This document shows, piece after piece, positions 22,424 to 32,384 of a DNA stretch of 64,000 bases. Within the stretch, counting starts at the first letter, position 1, and each line of letters opens with the position of its first letter. The notes under the pieces were generated by a model. The model did not search any database and was not told the origin of the DNA. It was given only the letters and a program-made list of their open reading frames with translations. Made by a program: the position numbers and the translations under genes. Origin of the DNA: Taxillus chinensis (Eukaryota > Streptophyta > Magnoliopsida > Santalales > Loranthaceae); assembly GCA_023512835.1 (NCBI GenBank), contig CM042085.1, positions 48,718,189-48,782,188 on the forward strand. Direction: 5' to 3'.

Positions 22424-24809
22424 CAACCGAAACACTCTGCAATGCTCTTCCACTCCTTAAGGGTAACTTTGAACCTCGACCTCGTCTTTCGAGAGAGAAA
22501 TGTAAAGCTTTTCTGGAGTATTCCGACCCTGGTAAGAAAGGACGGGGAGCCTTGAAGATTGGGTTCTCCGGTCAGGCACTGGCAGCTATCATTTTAATTG
22601 GACAGTGCCTGATGTGCAAGAAGACTACTCATGACTCTGCAAGTCATGAGCATACGAAGATCATGTGCAGTATCCTACAAGGAAGGAAGATAGATTGGGG
22701 TGAACAACTACACAACATGATCAAATCCAAGAAGGATCACTTTGGACTGATTCTGACCAAAGTCCTAAGGTTCCTTCGACCGGATATTTTCAACCACCGA
22801 CCCGTGGTACCACTGCTGGCCAAATTTATCTTCAAAAGTATCTACGAGGATGGCCAGATGGAACTGAAGCCAATGAAGCGACCCAGGTCCAGTATGAGAA
22901 GTCATGCGGAGGAAATGAGCAGTTTAGTTAGAGCCCCAATCCATAGACAAAGACCACCTGCACCGGTTCCCCAGGCTTCTCGCACCTCCTCTGCATCTGT
23001 TGCAGCAAAAGCATTTATTGCTGAAGTGGTGGAAAATATTGCCATAACCCATCTCCCTACTGATCCGACATTAGAGGAGGTGCAACTGGTAGAGCTACCT
23101 AGTGATACCGCAGAAGTAAGAGCGTCTGCAGCTGGAGGGCAGACCCCAGCGTAGGAAACCCCAAAGATTGGGGGTAAACCACCTGTCCTGTTAAGCTCTC
23201 TCGGGGAGTCTGAGCTTGAAGACTTTTATGTTGAGTATGCGAAGGTGCATATGGCCCCCGAAGATCTAAAGAAGGCATGGATTACCTTCGGGAAACAGAT
23301 GGTGGACAGAGACCATCAGATCAGTTGGCTGGTGGAGCAAGGTCTTGTGAGGAGAGACCCAGTGGAAGTAGTTTCAATGGTTGCCCCATCTCCCATCACG
23401 GCAGACACACCTGCTCCATCAACACCCCATGATGCGGCGATGGATACAACAGCTGAGGTGGAAGTAGTAGAAGAAGCACATGCAGCTGAGGCAAGTGACT
23501 CTGATGGAGAAGCAGCACCACATGTATCTATATATGTGGATGATCCTGAGATGGCTACAACACCTGTACCGCAAACTCATAAGGTGGCCACTCGGGTGAG
23601 TAAGGATTCCGCAGCCCACATCCCAATGGGTATTCCACTGACAACTGCGTCTCACTCCCGTTCCCTGATGGCTAAAGAGGTAGATCTCCTTGCAACCAAA
23701 GTTATTGAGAAATTGATCACCTCGGGCGTCCTAAAAGCTACATCAATATCCCCAGCCTTTGAGGAACGACTTGCTACAGTGGAATCTGGCATGGAAGAGG
23801 TATGAATTCAAGTAGAATTATCTGACCGTACCCTGGACAAGGTGCAGCAAGAGATGACATCTCTAACGAGTGTAAACTCCGCTGGGTTCAGACATCTGGA
23901 GCAGCACTGTGAAGACATAAAAGGTGCATATAAGAGGCAATACAAGGTCTCAGTATCACCTTGGGTGCCATTCTCTCTGAGTGCCATCGCCTTGCCAGTG
24001 GAGAGATAGCTCTTACTGTCAAGGACCCTCACAAGCTGATCTCGGACAGGCCTGCACCTGAACTAGTTGCAGATCCTACACTAGCTATAGGGCCTACTCC
24101 AGCTGCCACTGCCACTTACGCAAGGGGGAGGAAGCGCGTGTCTAAGGTACCTATTCCTTCAGATTCTGATGATGACGTACCTATTGGTGTGCGCATGAAG
24201 AAGCGACCCACTGCTCCTCATCCTTTTGGTCCCTCAGCTCAACCTGGCTCTTCCTCTCACCCGCCACCAACTGACACTACCATGCCATCTTCCCCAACTA
24301 AACCCTCACCGGCTCCTACTGCTCAATCGCCCCCAAAGGTAACTATCGGTGCTAATCCAGCAAACCTCAAGGAGTTTAATGCCTGTGTGGCTGGTGATGC
24401 CACTGAGCGCACATGTGGGTACAAAGTTCCATTCACTGGCCCAGATCTTGGAGAACTTCTCATGGTTGAGCGCGAGATGGACTTTGTAGAGATGTATCAG
24501 TTCATCTTCGTCGTGAAATCATATCTGGCCAAACTCCGTCTCAATGTGCGCTACAACACCCAAATGGAGATCTGCGTGCCAGTTACGGAGGACCAACTGT
24601 ATGACGATGCCACCTTGGTGGAATTTATCGATGGCCACAGATACGGACGCTCCTTCCGCCCATGGAGTGAGGTCGATCTTGTACTTATTCCTTTCTTAAC
24701 CAAATCTCCTCATTGGTTCCTACTATAGATCGACCTCCGCAACCAACAGATCATTATCTTTGACTCCCTGCCTACCACTCTTATCAAGCATAAAAGGGTG
24801 ATACAACAT

Positions 24810-26032
24810 TTTTTCGTGCTCACGCTATCAAAATAATATTTATAAAACCTAACTAACCTGTAGAAGGGAAGTAAGGGTTGATCCCACAGAGACGATTGGA
24901 AATCTCTAACCTAGTTGTGTTCTTATTGTCTAAGCAAACAATGTGATGAAATAAAATAATTAAATAAAAGAAAAGAAATCCTATAAAAAATAGAAAATAA
25001 GATAATAAAATTCTAGGGTTGAGATTCACCACAATTTCCAATTCCTTATCATATGGTTTGATTGATTATTCTTATGGTCTCTAATCATCTGAAGGTGATT
25101 GTTCCTAAGGTAAACTACCAATCAATTTCACATGAATAACGGTGTGCTTAGCCTTAGCAACGTCCTACTCTCGTGACTCGCTAAATTAAAGCCAAACCTA
25201 TTAAGGGATAATCAACCACGGATCCTCCTAGGATCACAGACTACTCTCGTGACTCATAAGTCTTAGGTTTCATTTTACAGGTTCCGATAGTTAAATTTCA
25301 TTTTTGAATTCTTCATTCAATTATCTAAAACATGCAATAGGTTTGCGACACCCACAACATGGATTCAATCAGTAAAATAAAATCATTAATGAAATAGATA
25401 TAAGAAATAATCACGCAAATTCATATAATCAAGATATTGAGATTGGGCTACTTCCAATCCCTAGGAAAAAGGGATTATTCCACGTAATATTGAAGAAACA
25501 TATTTATATTAATTAAATTAGAAATTTGGGATTAAGAGGGGAGAAGAAACAACAACCAACCTATCACGAGGGCATACAATCAATCCCCCATCCAATACCA
25601 AGGTGTTCTTGAATCAAGATTACATGAAAATCACCTAAAACCAAAGAGAAATCTAAGAAACCAAACCTAGGGTTCTTAGCCATCAAGGAGGGCTCCCTTA
25701 GGGTCCAGAATCCCTAACAACATCCTATACTTGTTCCTTATATAGTCCCCCTAAATATTACATTAAAAATAAAATAGGAAAAATACAAAATGGGGCAAAA
25801 GTCGACGCCTCTCGCGACGAAGGCAAAAGACCTTGTCGCGACGAAATGTATTTTCTTCTATGTCGCAACGAAATGTATTTCCTTTTGCGTCGCGATGAAG
25901 GCAAAAAGTCCAGTCGCAATGACATTCTTTGTTTAAATCTGTACTATACATCGATTCACCCGGTTCTTCCCGTTTGCCTACAAAATACACCCAAAACACA
26001 ACGCAACTCTACAAAACACTAAAACATGACAA
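24810..26032 (-). mobile_element. LTR-like insert in the ORF3 protease domain of E1
   Basis: Flanked by ACAACAT on both sides (24803-24809, 26033-26039). Removing the insert and one copy of the repeat restores the ORF3 frame exactly. On the minus strand there is a TATA box (CTATATAAGG, 25736-25745) and, near the other end, a CTGTGGGATCAACCC block and a GCGTGAGCACG terminus, which from general knowledge resemble 3' ends of Athila/Tat gypsy LTRs. The ends are not TG/CA and the flank exceeds 5 bp, so solo LTR is likely but not proven. A minus-strand A-run at the 24810 end is an argument for a retroposed origin. Confidence 0.6.
25799..25925. repeat. Short TCGCGACGAA repeats upstream of the TATA box
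   Basis: About five degenerate copies of GTCGCGACGAA spaced 20-30 bases, lying directly upstream (minus-strand sense) of the TATA box of the insert at 24810-26032. Confidence 0.7.
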
Positions 26033-26234
26033 ACAACATGATTTAACACTTATCGATTTGAGGGTGACTGATGGTGTTCCAGCTCAGGCTCATCCTTATA
26101 GTTGCGGATTCTTTGTCTGCTTCTACCTTCGAGTCCTGACAACCCTCGATTTTTCTGGTCTGGTGCCGAAATTCCAATATCTGTGCAACCGTGCCACCTC
26201 TGCCAATCTGACACCGGCCCAGCTTATGCACTAG

Positions 26235-26692
26235 CAAATTGCATTACTTCTGTATACTCAAAGTGTTTTTTATGCTGAGTATACTCAGTAACTGTCTTGT
26301 ACTCTATTTCATTGTATACTGTTCTTATTTCCTACTTTTGTGCACTGACTTTCTCTCAGTTGCTTCTTGTTTATATCTTTGCTTTACTGCCTGCTGTCCT
26401 GTACTTTCTTGTGTTGCTCCCATGTGTGTGTTTTGGTGCTTGTTCCTCACCCCAGCAAGGGGGAGTGTGTTTCAGGGGGAGCAAGGTCGTAGGGGAGTTA
26501 TCTTCGAAGGGAGGTAGCTACGAAGCTTCATGACTATGGGGGAGAAAAGTGTGCATTTTCTTAATTTTAATCTCCCCAAATTTTTTATCATGTAAAGATA
26601 TCTATTTGTTATCATTGAACTGCCCATCAAACTCGTACACTCAGACTTCATGTTTTTCACCCGTTGTCAGCTTATATTAAATAGGGGGAGAT
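26235..26692 (+). other. 3' region and repeated polypurine tracts of E1
   Basis: T-rich sequence without a credible gene, then purine tracts AAGGGGGAG (26457), CAGGGGGAG (26473), TATGGGGGAG (26537) and TAGGGGGAG (26682), the last two bases from the 3' LTR at 26693. The same arrangement is seen reversed in element C (44033-44275). Confidence 0.8.
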
Positions 26693-29600
26693 TGTTGGAA
26701 ATATAGGATTTCATGAAGCTGCTAAAATACAGTCTAAGTTTGGAGACTCGAAGATCCGTAGGTCGTAAGGTCAAAGAGTCGAAGTTCGTAGAAGTAGAAC
26801 TGCGATACGACATATTGGCGAGAGGCTCGTAGACTCGTAGGGTCTGGAGACTCGAAGCAAAATTGTGACAAAACACATTGCGAATCGTAGATCCAAGGTC
26901 GAAGGTCATAGAGTCGAAGTGTGAAAAAGAGAGAGTTACTGCAAGCGTAAATAAATTCAGAGAGTCGTAGAGTCGAAGAATTCTAAAGAGGAGTAACCAA
27001 CTTTGAATGACTCGAAGACTCGAAGCTCGTAGAACTGTAGAGTCCCTAAGAGCGCCTAAGTCAATTAACAAAATGTAAAGTAGACTCGTAGACTCTAGGG
27101 TCGTAGAGTCGAAGCCTTAGAACACTGTTAATAAAATAGGACTCACAGACTCATAGGTCAAAGGTCGAAGAGTCAATGCATTTAAGACTGGCAAACAAAA
27201 TTGCAACTGTAACTCAAAGACTTGTAGAGTCGTAGACTCAAGGGTCGTAGAAACAGATACAATTAATCTATAGAATTTGTCAGACGTCATAGACTTGGAG
27301 ATCTTGAAAGCTAAGAGTTATAGCTGAAGGGTCGAAGCCGTAAAGTCAAAGACTCAAAGATTCAAAGAGGCTCTTAGTCAAGTAAAGTAAACTGAGAGAC
27401 CCAAAGGTCATAGACCCACAGAGCGAAGGTCGTAGACCCGTAGAGCGAAGGTCGTAGACTCGCACTATAACAACAAGTAGATTAAGTGCACTACGAAGAA
27501 GCCACTCTAAGAGCCATTAGGAGAGTCGCAGACCCATAGAGTCGTAGCGTTATAGTTAATTGAGTGACGCAAACGAACTAATCTAACCTGAACTCTAGCC
27601 TTGAAAACTCAAAGATATGTGAGTCGTAGACTCGTAGAAATCAACGCGGTAAAGCCTGAATGTCATGCTCCCAAATTCTGAAGACAACAGAATTGAGAAC
27701 GCGACGTCCCCACGCCCAATCCAGGGTCGTAGGGTTGGTGGCTGATTCAATCTGTACAATACTACAACAGGGGTAGATTTGTACACCGATATGATAAATC
27801 CAAAATTTAATAAATGAGCATAACAATGCAACCAATCCACATAAGTGTCTAGCACACCAAACAACTCACACATAGTCCCACCAATTGGGTTCATACAACT
27901 GTCATGGACCCAAGTCTGGAAAATAAATAACTAAACCAACAAATAAGTCCATAAAAAGAATCCTATATAAAGAGGTCCCGCCCTGCTCCGCTATGGCTCC
28001 AACAGCTATCCCCTATAACCTATAGGAATTAGAAATAAAGTAGGGTAAGCACGAGTGCCCAGTAGGTGATCCACTTCTCCACTATTCTATTACATAAACT
28101 CCTAGGTCTATATGAACTGTGTATGTTTGTGCCGGTGTAGTGTTATATTCCAACACAATTAAATTCCATCCAATCACAAATAGAACATCACATCACATTT
28201 TAAATCATTGAAGGTTCACGAAGGCAAACAATCACCCATGGAAACTCCCGCTACCAACTCCAGGAATTTTAAATCACCATCGACAGCCATATGTAGGACC
28301 TGCGGTGCCCCTAACGACAACCCGCCACATATGGGACCCGGATTGACCAGCCACACAGGGGATCTGCGGCCCCTTGCCAGCCCTATGTGGGACCTATGGT
28401 TAATCTAACCAATTCTACCACCAACCTCATGCACATAATCAATAGAAACATTTACTTTAAAATTAGAAATCATTACATGACAATGCAAGATATTGAATTG
28501 ACCAAACCATAATGATAACATGCTACAATTAACAGTTTTGACACCATCACATATTGGTAAGCTCAGAAAATATCAATTTCAATCAAAACTAATCAAACCA
28601 GGCCCGGAGAATATATATGTATATAATTACTATCAACAAATTGTTAAGTTCCACACAAATATTTTCTTAAAGATTTATCAATTAACAGATTACAGAATTG
28701 TATACAACTGTGTATATATTATTTTCTATTAAGCAGTCCCTTCCCCTCCATGTCAGCACAATGCTGACCGTTTCAGTGTGCGCACAGGCGCAAGGTCACG
28801 CCAGCCCACACGGGCTGGCGCTGGTTTGCGGGGGTGGCACTAATGCCGCCGCCACTGCCTCCCCTCCACGATAGCGTGGAGTCAACATGTCACGTAAAGG
28901 AACCGAGGCCAGAGGCCTCGGCAGAATTTTTTTTGTGCGCCTGGAGTGTCACCTTGCATATGGAAACAGGCCGACGGACCCACACTCCTACTAGTAGCCA
29001 ACTCGCAGAGGACGTTGATTGAGGATAAGAAGGTGATCAAGAACACATACAGAAACATGCAGTAACCCAACGACAGCAGCGAGAAATAACCTAACGTATA
29101 TTTATAACCTCAACGTAAAACAATAACCACATAACCCAACGTTCATGCAATAACGAGGAATCAAGGATTAAGAAACGAGGAACACCTACTTGGATTAAGT
29201 TTCAAAGAATCAATGGAACTGCTTCTGTTCTTCCCTTGCCACGTTCTACGCACGCGCAACGGACTTAGGGTTTCACCCTAGGTTCCCCCTATTTATACTT
29301 ACCAATGCATAATAATAATAATATGAATAAAATTTAGTAATAATAATAATAATAATATAATTAGTAATAATAACCATAATTAATAATAGAATTCATTACA
29401 AATAATAATAACATTAAAATTAATAAATCTCAAATATTAAAATAATATTAATAGCCACGTTGTCAAAGATATTTCGAACTCTATCCGGCCTAACTTCCAA
29501 CTTCACACAGGTACGGGTCTTTACATTGAAGCCAACTTCCGTTATTTCTACAGGTTGTACTCAAAATCATTGAGTCACCAAACCTACGAGGCATCCACCT

Positions 29601-30409
29601 TCGAGGCAAACGTGCAACCCTAAGTATATTAACTTAACAATATCGTCATCTAGGGTTTGTACAGAAAGTCTGCACCGTTTTGAGCAGTTGAGCGCATTTA
29701 ATGTCGCATTAATTACTTCCAACTACCATCCACGGATAAATGGCCATGATCAACTACATGCAAATCAGAGTAGATCAACCCATCCCCTGACATCCCGCAT
29801 TTTCAGTGGTGGGAAGTCAGTCCGTCAGGATGGAAAACAAGACGCACAACACTTTAACCTTAAAATATATCTCTCAGACACACTTAACGACAAAATCAGG
29901 AGTTTAATCTCTCTATCTGAAAGCATGGAATACACAGAACACTAGATAAAGGATTTTGACACACATTAAGATAATAATCTTTTGTAGAATTGAAGAGCAA
30001 AAGTTCCAACGCTAGAGAGAGAGAGACTCCGAGAGACAACTTCTAAGTGTTATGCGCCGCGTTGACCTAGAACAAGATCACGCTTGTTGATTAATCACAA
30101 ACTCTGGTTCATCAATGATCTAGCACTATCATCGAGTCTAATCTCTATGTTGTTTCCCACAATTCAAACTATCAGAGTTCATTCCTGTTACATCTGAGAT
30201 CTGTTGAACAAAGAGCATTTACTCCCATCTCATATTTGTCTGATAGTTCATTACGAATCACGTTATCACTCACATTACTACTATCATCTTCTCCATAAAT
30301 ACTTTCATCATAGTTATCCTTAGAAGTAGTATAAACTAGCTAACAGTCTAGCTTCCACGTTCGAAGAAAGTCTATTCACGCCCCCTCTAGACTCACTTTG
30401 GGACCTACA
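26693..30409 (+). mobile_element. 3' LTR of E1 (with nested solo LTR)
   Basis: TGTTGGAAATATAGG to GGGACCTACA. From about 26735 to 27640 it contains a dense array of GACTCGTAG, GACTCGAAG and GGTCGTAGA words. A solo LTR is nested at 27661-29525. The part after the insert (29531-30409) matches the right part of LTRs A and C, reversed. It ends at the GATAC target duplication. Confidence 0.9.
27661..29525 (-). mobile_element. Solo LTR nested in the 3' LTR of E1
   Basis: Begins TGTCATGCTCCC and ends GGTCTTTACA; flanks are CTGAA (27656-27660) and TTGAA (29526-29530), one mismatch. Comparison with LTR C (AAGCCTGAAGC) shows CTGAA is the original target. A TATA-like box (GTATAAATAGG, minus, about 29288-29298) gives minus orientation. 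Ends resemble the TGTAATGACCC family, but there is no ACGT dyad and little internal similarity, so it is a separate family. ORFs inside are short and unrecognised. Confidence 0.82.
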
Positions 30410-30414
30410 GATAC

Positions 30415-30724
30415 AAAGGGAAACAACCAATCTAACAATCACAGACTTGGTCCATCATACAATTATCAAACCTAGTTCATCAAAATCCACCCTAGACAAG
30501 GGCTGAGATAATCTAATCATGCATAAATTTGATTGAACATTCAAATATGATGAACTAAATATGAAATAGAATTTTCTCGTAACTAACAAGCGTAATCCAT
30601 AATCCAAGAAATACTACAAGTCATTGGGGGCTACATTTCTCCCCTAGAAATAGAGTTTTACCCCATAAACATTCTTACAATCAAAGTAAACCCAGAATAA
30701 AACGTAATGAAAATACCAGCAACG

Positions 30725-30799
<75 letters not shown>

Positions 30800-30950
30800 C
30801 AACAGCTCCAGCACTTCTCCTTCTCTGCCAGAAACCCTAGCCGTCAAACTCCAGATGCTCCTGTCTCCAAGAACGTCTTCCTCTATCTCCAAAAACGTGA
30901 TCCCGCCCTCTATTCTTCTCCAAGAACTCTCCTTTTATAGGGCTGCAGGT
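30415..30950 (-). mobile_element. LTR-like fragment X2, right part
   Basis: Continues the sequence broken at 11681; E1 inserted at GATAC and E2 inserted at 30950. It contains an (AT)n(AG)n microsatellite and, on the minus strand, a CTATAAAAGG TATA-like box (about 30930-30941) followed by a leader with CTAGGGTTTC, consistent with an LTR promoter in minus orientation. No gene. Confidence 0.5.
30726..30795. repeat. (AT)n(AG)n microsatellite
   Basis: About 20 AT followed by about 15 AG dinucleotides within fragment X2. Confidence 0.95.
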
Positions 30951-32323
30951 TGTTGGATCAAACCTAGAATTTGGATGATGCGGATCAAACCCTATGTAAT
31001 TTGATTTAAGATGTTTCATGTTTATTCTAAGTCTGTGCAGAAGATAAAACTTTAATCCGGACCTACTTCTGTAAGAGCAAGGCAAAGGACAGGATATATA
31101 ATCCTGATCCGGATTATTATGAGTGTCATCAAGCACTTGGTAAATAACCAAGTCTTCATCCGGAGTAAGGACTCTCCGTACGGACTAATCACTTGACAAA
31201 ACAACTAGGGAATCCGCGCATTTATTGTTGATTGGACTAAGTCACTTTATGCGGAATGAGAATCCGAGTCTACACCTCGTACGGAGTAAGAGAGATTTAT
31301 TGCAGAGAAAGAATTAAGTCTTTCACTTCAGCTGTCTAAGGAAAAGAAGATACGGACTAAGGAATCCAAGTCTTTCATTCAAGTGGAGTAAGAAATGACT
31401 GATGCGGAGTAAGGACGACTGATGCGGAATAAGGAATCTGAATCATTACTCAAGCGGAGTAAGGAACTCACGCAGAGTAAGGAAGTGCTGATGCGGAATA
31501 AGGATTCCGCATGTCTACCTCATGCGGAGTAAGGACAACTGATGCAGAATAAGGATTTCGCATATCTACCTTATGCGGAGTAAGGAAGCACTGACACAGA
31601 ATAAGGATTTCAGGACTTTATATACACGGAGTAAGCAACAACTGACACGGAGTAAGGATCCGAGCCTCGTTTATACGGAGTAAGGAAATCTACACTGGAC
31701 TAAAAAGACGCTACTTCAACTTATTCATACCGCATTTATGATATCAGCTCGTTGTGTTCCAATGTAAGACAAACTCATTGAAGATCTAAACTGTCTTACA
31801 CGTGGAGCACTCGGAGATGTGGATGCAGTCCCAAATGCAATTGGAATCAAGCGAAGTAATTTAATTCACTTATGCTTCCAATATTTCGAGCTCCACATCC
31901 GAAGCAGTTATAGCAGAAGCATTTTTCGAGAAGAACTTAATGTTTACACAGTGCTCGGAAAATACAGTTCCAAGTTAGATTCCTAGGATGTCTATATATA
32001 TCTGTAGTGTTGTACACATAAAGGAGTGCGCACATATACATAAGGAAGAACTGATATGCGCGTGAGAAAGGTAGTTGTACAAGAGCTCATAGAGATTATC
32101 AACGCCAGTGTGTGTAACTGTAAAACTGAGTGGTGTTGTAATCAGCTGTAATTGTAGCTTATTTTGTTGTAATTATCATTAGATAATAAAGCAAAATACT
32201 TCCACTATCTAGTTATCTTCCGCATTGATTTTACATCCTTTAACCAGATTGTGCTATACCTGTGAGAGAAAAGAGTTTTGATTTGAGCCTATTCACCCCC
32301 ATCTAGGCTTCTAGGGACCAACA
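30951..32323 (+). mobile_element. 5' LTR of E2
   Basis: Inverted terminal hexamers TGTTGG and CCAACA. From about 31150 to 31690 it carries some fifteen copies of (T/A)GCGGAGTAAGG or GCGGAATAAGG with ACTGA-type spacers. A TATA box (CTATATATATC) lies at 31992-32002. The 3' end has the ATTCACCCCCATCTAGG motif of these copia LTRs. Confidence 0.9.
31150..31690. repeat. GCGGAGTAAGG array in the E2 LTR
   Basis: Degenerate repeats with core GGAGTAAGGA or GGAATAAGGA and flanks such as ACTGATGC and TCCGAGCC. The copy near 31635-31665 reads ACACGGAGTAAGGATCCGAG, almost identical to units of the element D LTR. Confidence 0.9.
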
Positions 32324-32325
32324 AG

Positions 32326-32337
32326 TGGTATCAGAGC
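32326..32337 (+). other. Primer binding site of E2 (initiator tRNA-Met)
   Basis: Exact TGGTATCAGAGC two bases after the LTR end. Confidence 0.95.
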
Positions 32338-32384
32338 GAGTTCTATTAGTTCTAAGTAGAGATCCCACTCTTTCACTCTCAACA

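Larger units (their letters stand above)
22109..26234 (+). pseudogene. ORF3 of E1: element-borne protein with C-terminal Ulp1/C48-like protease domain
   Basis: The ATG is at 22109. An N-terminal part carries a 26-residue tandem duplication (22268-22423). After a frameshift near 22500, a block from 22564 to 22840 (KIDWGEQLHNMIK, ILTKVLRFLRPDIF) aligns with 40109-40350 of E2. A Pro/Ser/Thr/Ala-rich linker runs to about 24360, with a stop at 23152 and a frameshift in 23806-23960. The C-terminal domain holds His at 24711 (SPHWFLL), Asp 17 residues later at 24762 (FDSL), and after the nested insert at 24810-26032, Gln at 26085 and Cys six residues on at 26103 (YSCGFFVC). These spacings equal His514/Asp531 and Gln574/Cys580 of yeast Ulp1, a SUMO protease. 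A TAG at 24726 lies inside the domain. Substrate and role are unknown; de-ubiquitin-like protease activity is inference. Confidence 0.75.
11682..30409 (+). mobile_element. Copia element E1 (Sirevirus-like with third ORF), both LTRs, TSD GATAC
   Basis: The 5' LTR starts TGTTGG at 11682 and the 3' LTR ends CCTACA at 30409. The flanks GATAC (11677-11681 and 30410-30414) are a perfect 5-bp target duplication. Inside are a primer binding site, gag, protease, integrase, RT, RNase H, a 1.9-kb spacer, a third ORF with a Ulp1-like domain and repeated polypurine tracts. Three later insertions are nested in it (17853-19777, 24810-26032, 27661-29525). Without them the element would be about 13.7 kb, long for copia but usual for Sireviruses. 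The two LTRs differ strongly in length because the 5' copy has internal deletions. Confidence 0.92.

Noticed and set aside
26239..26533. Hydrophobic ORFs after ORF3 in E1, with a counterpart on the minus strand of element C (44191-44468), resembling membrane proteins
   Set aside because: The stretch is T- and C-rich, two frames look hydrophobic at once, and the two copies align better as DNA than as protein; most likely a 3' untranslated region.
28208..29022. Short ORFs inside the solo LTR 27661-29525 as host genes
   Set aside because: All are under 75 codons, show no motif, and lie within an LTR with defined ends.
30644..30892. ORF with a run of Ser-Leu then Tyr-Ile repeats
   Set aside because: Translation of the (AT)n(AG)n microsatellite.
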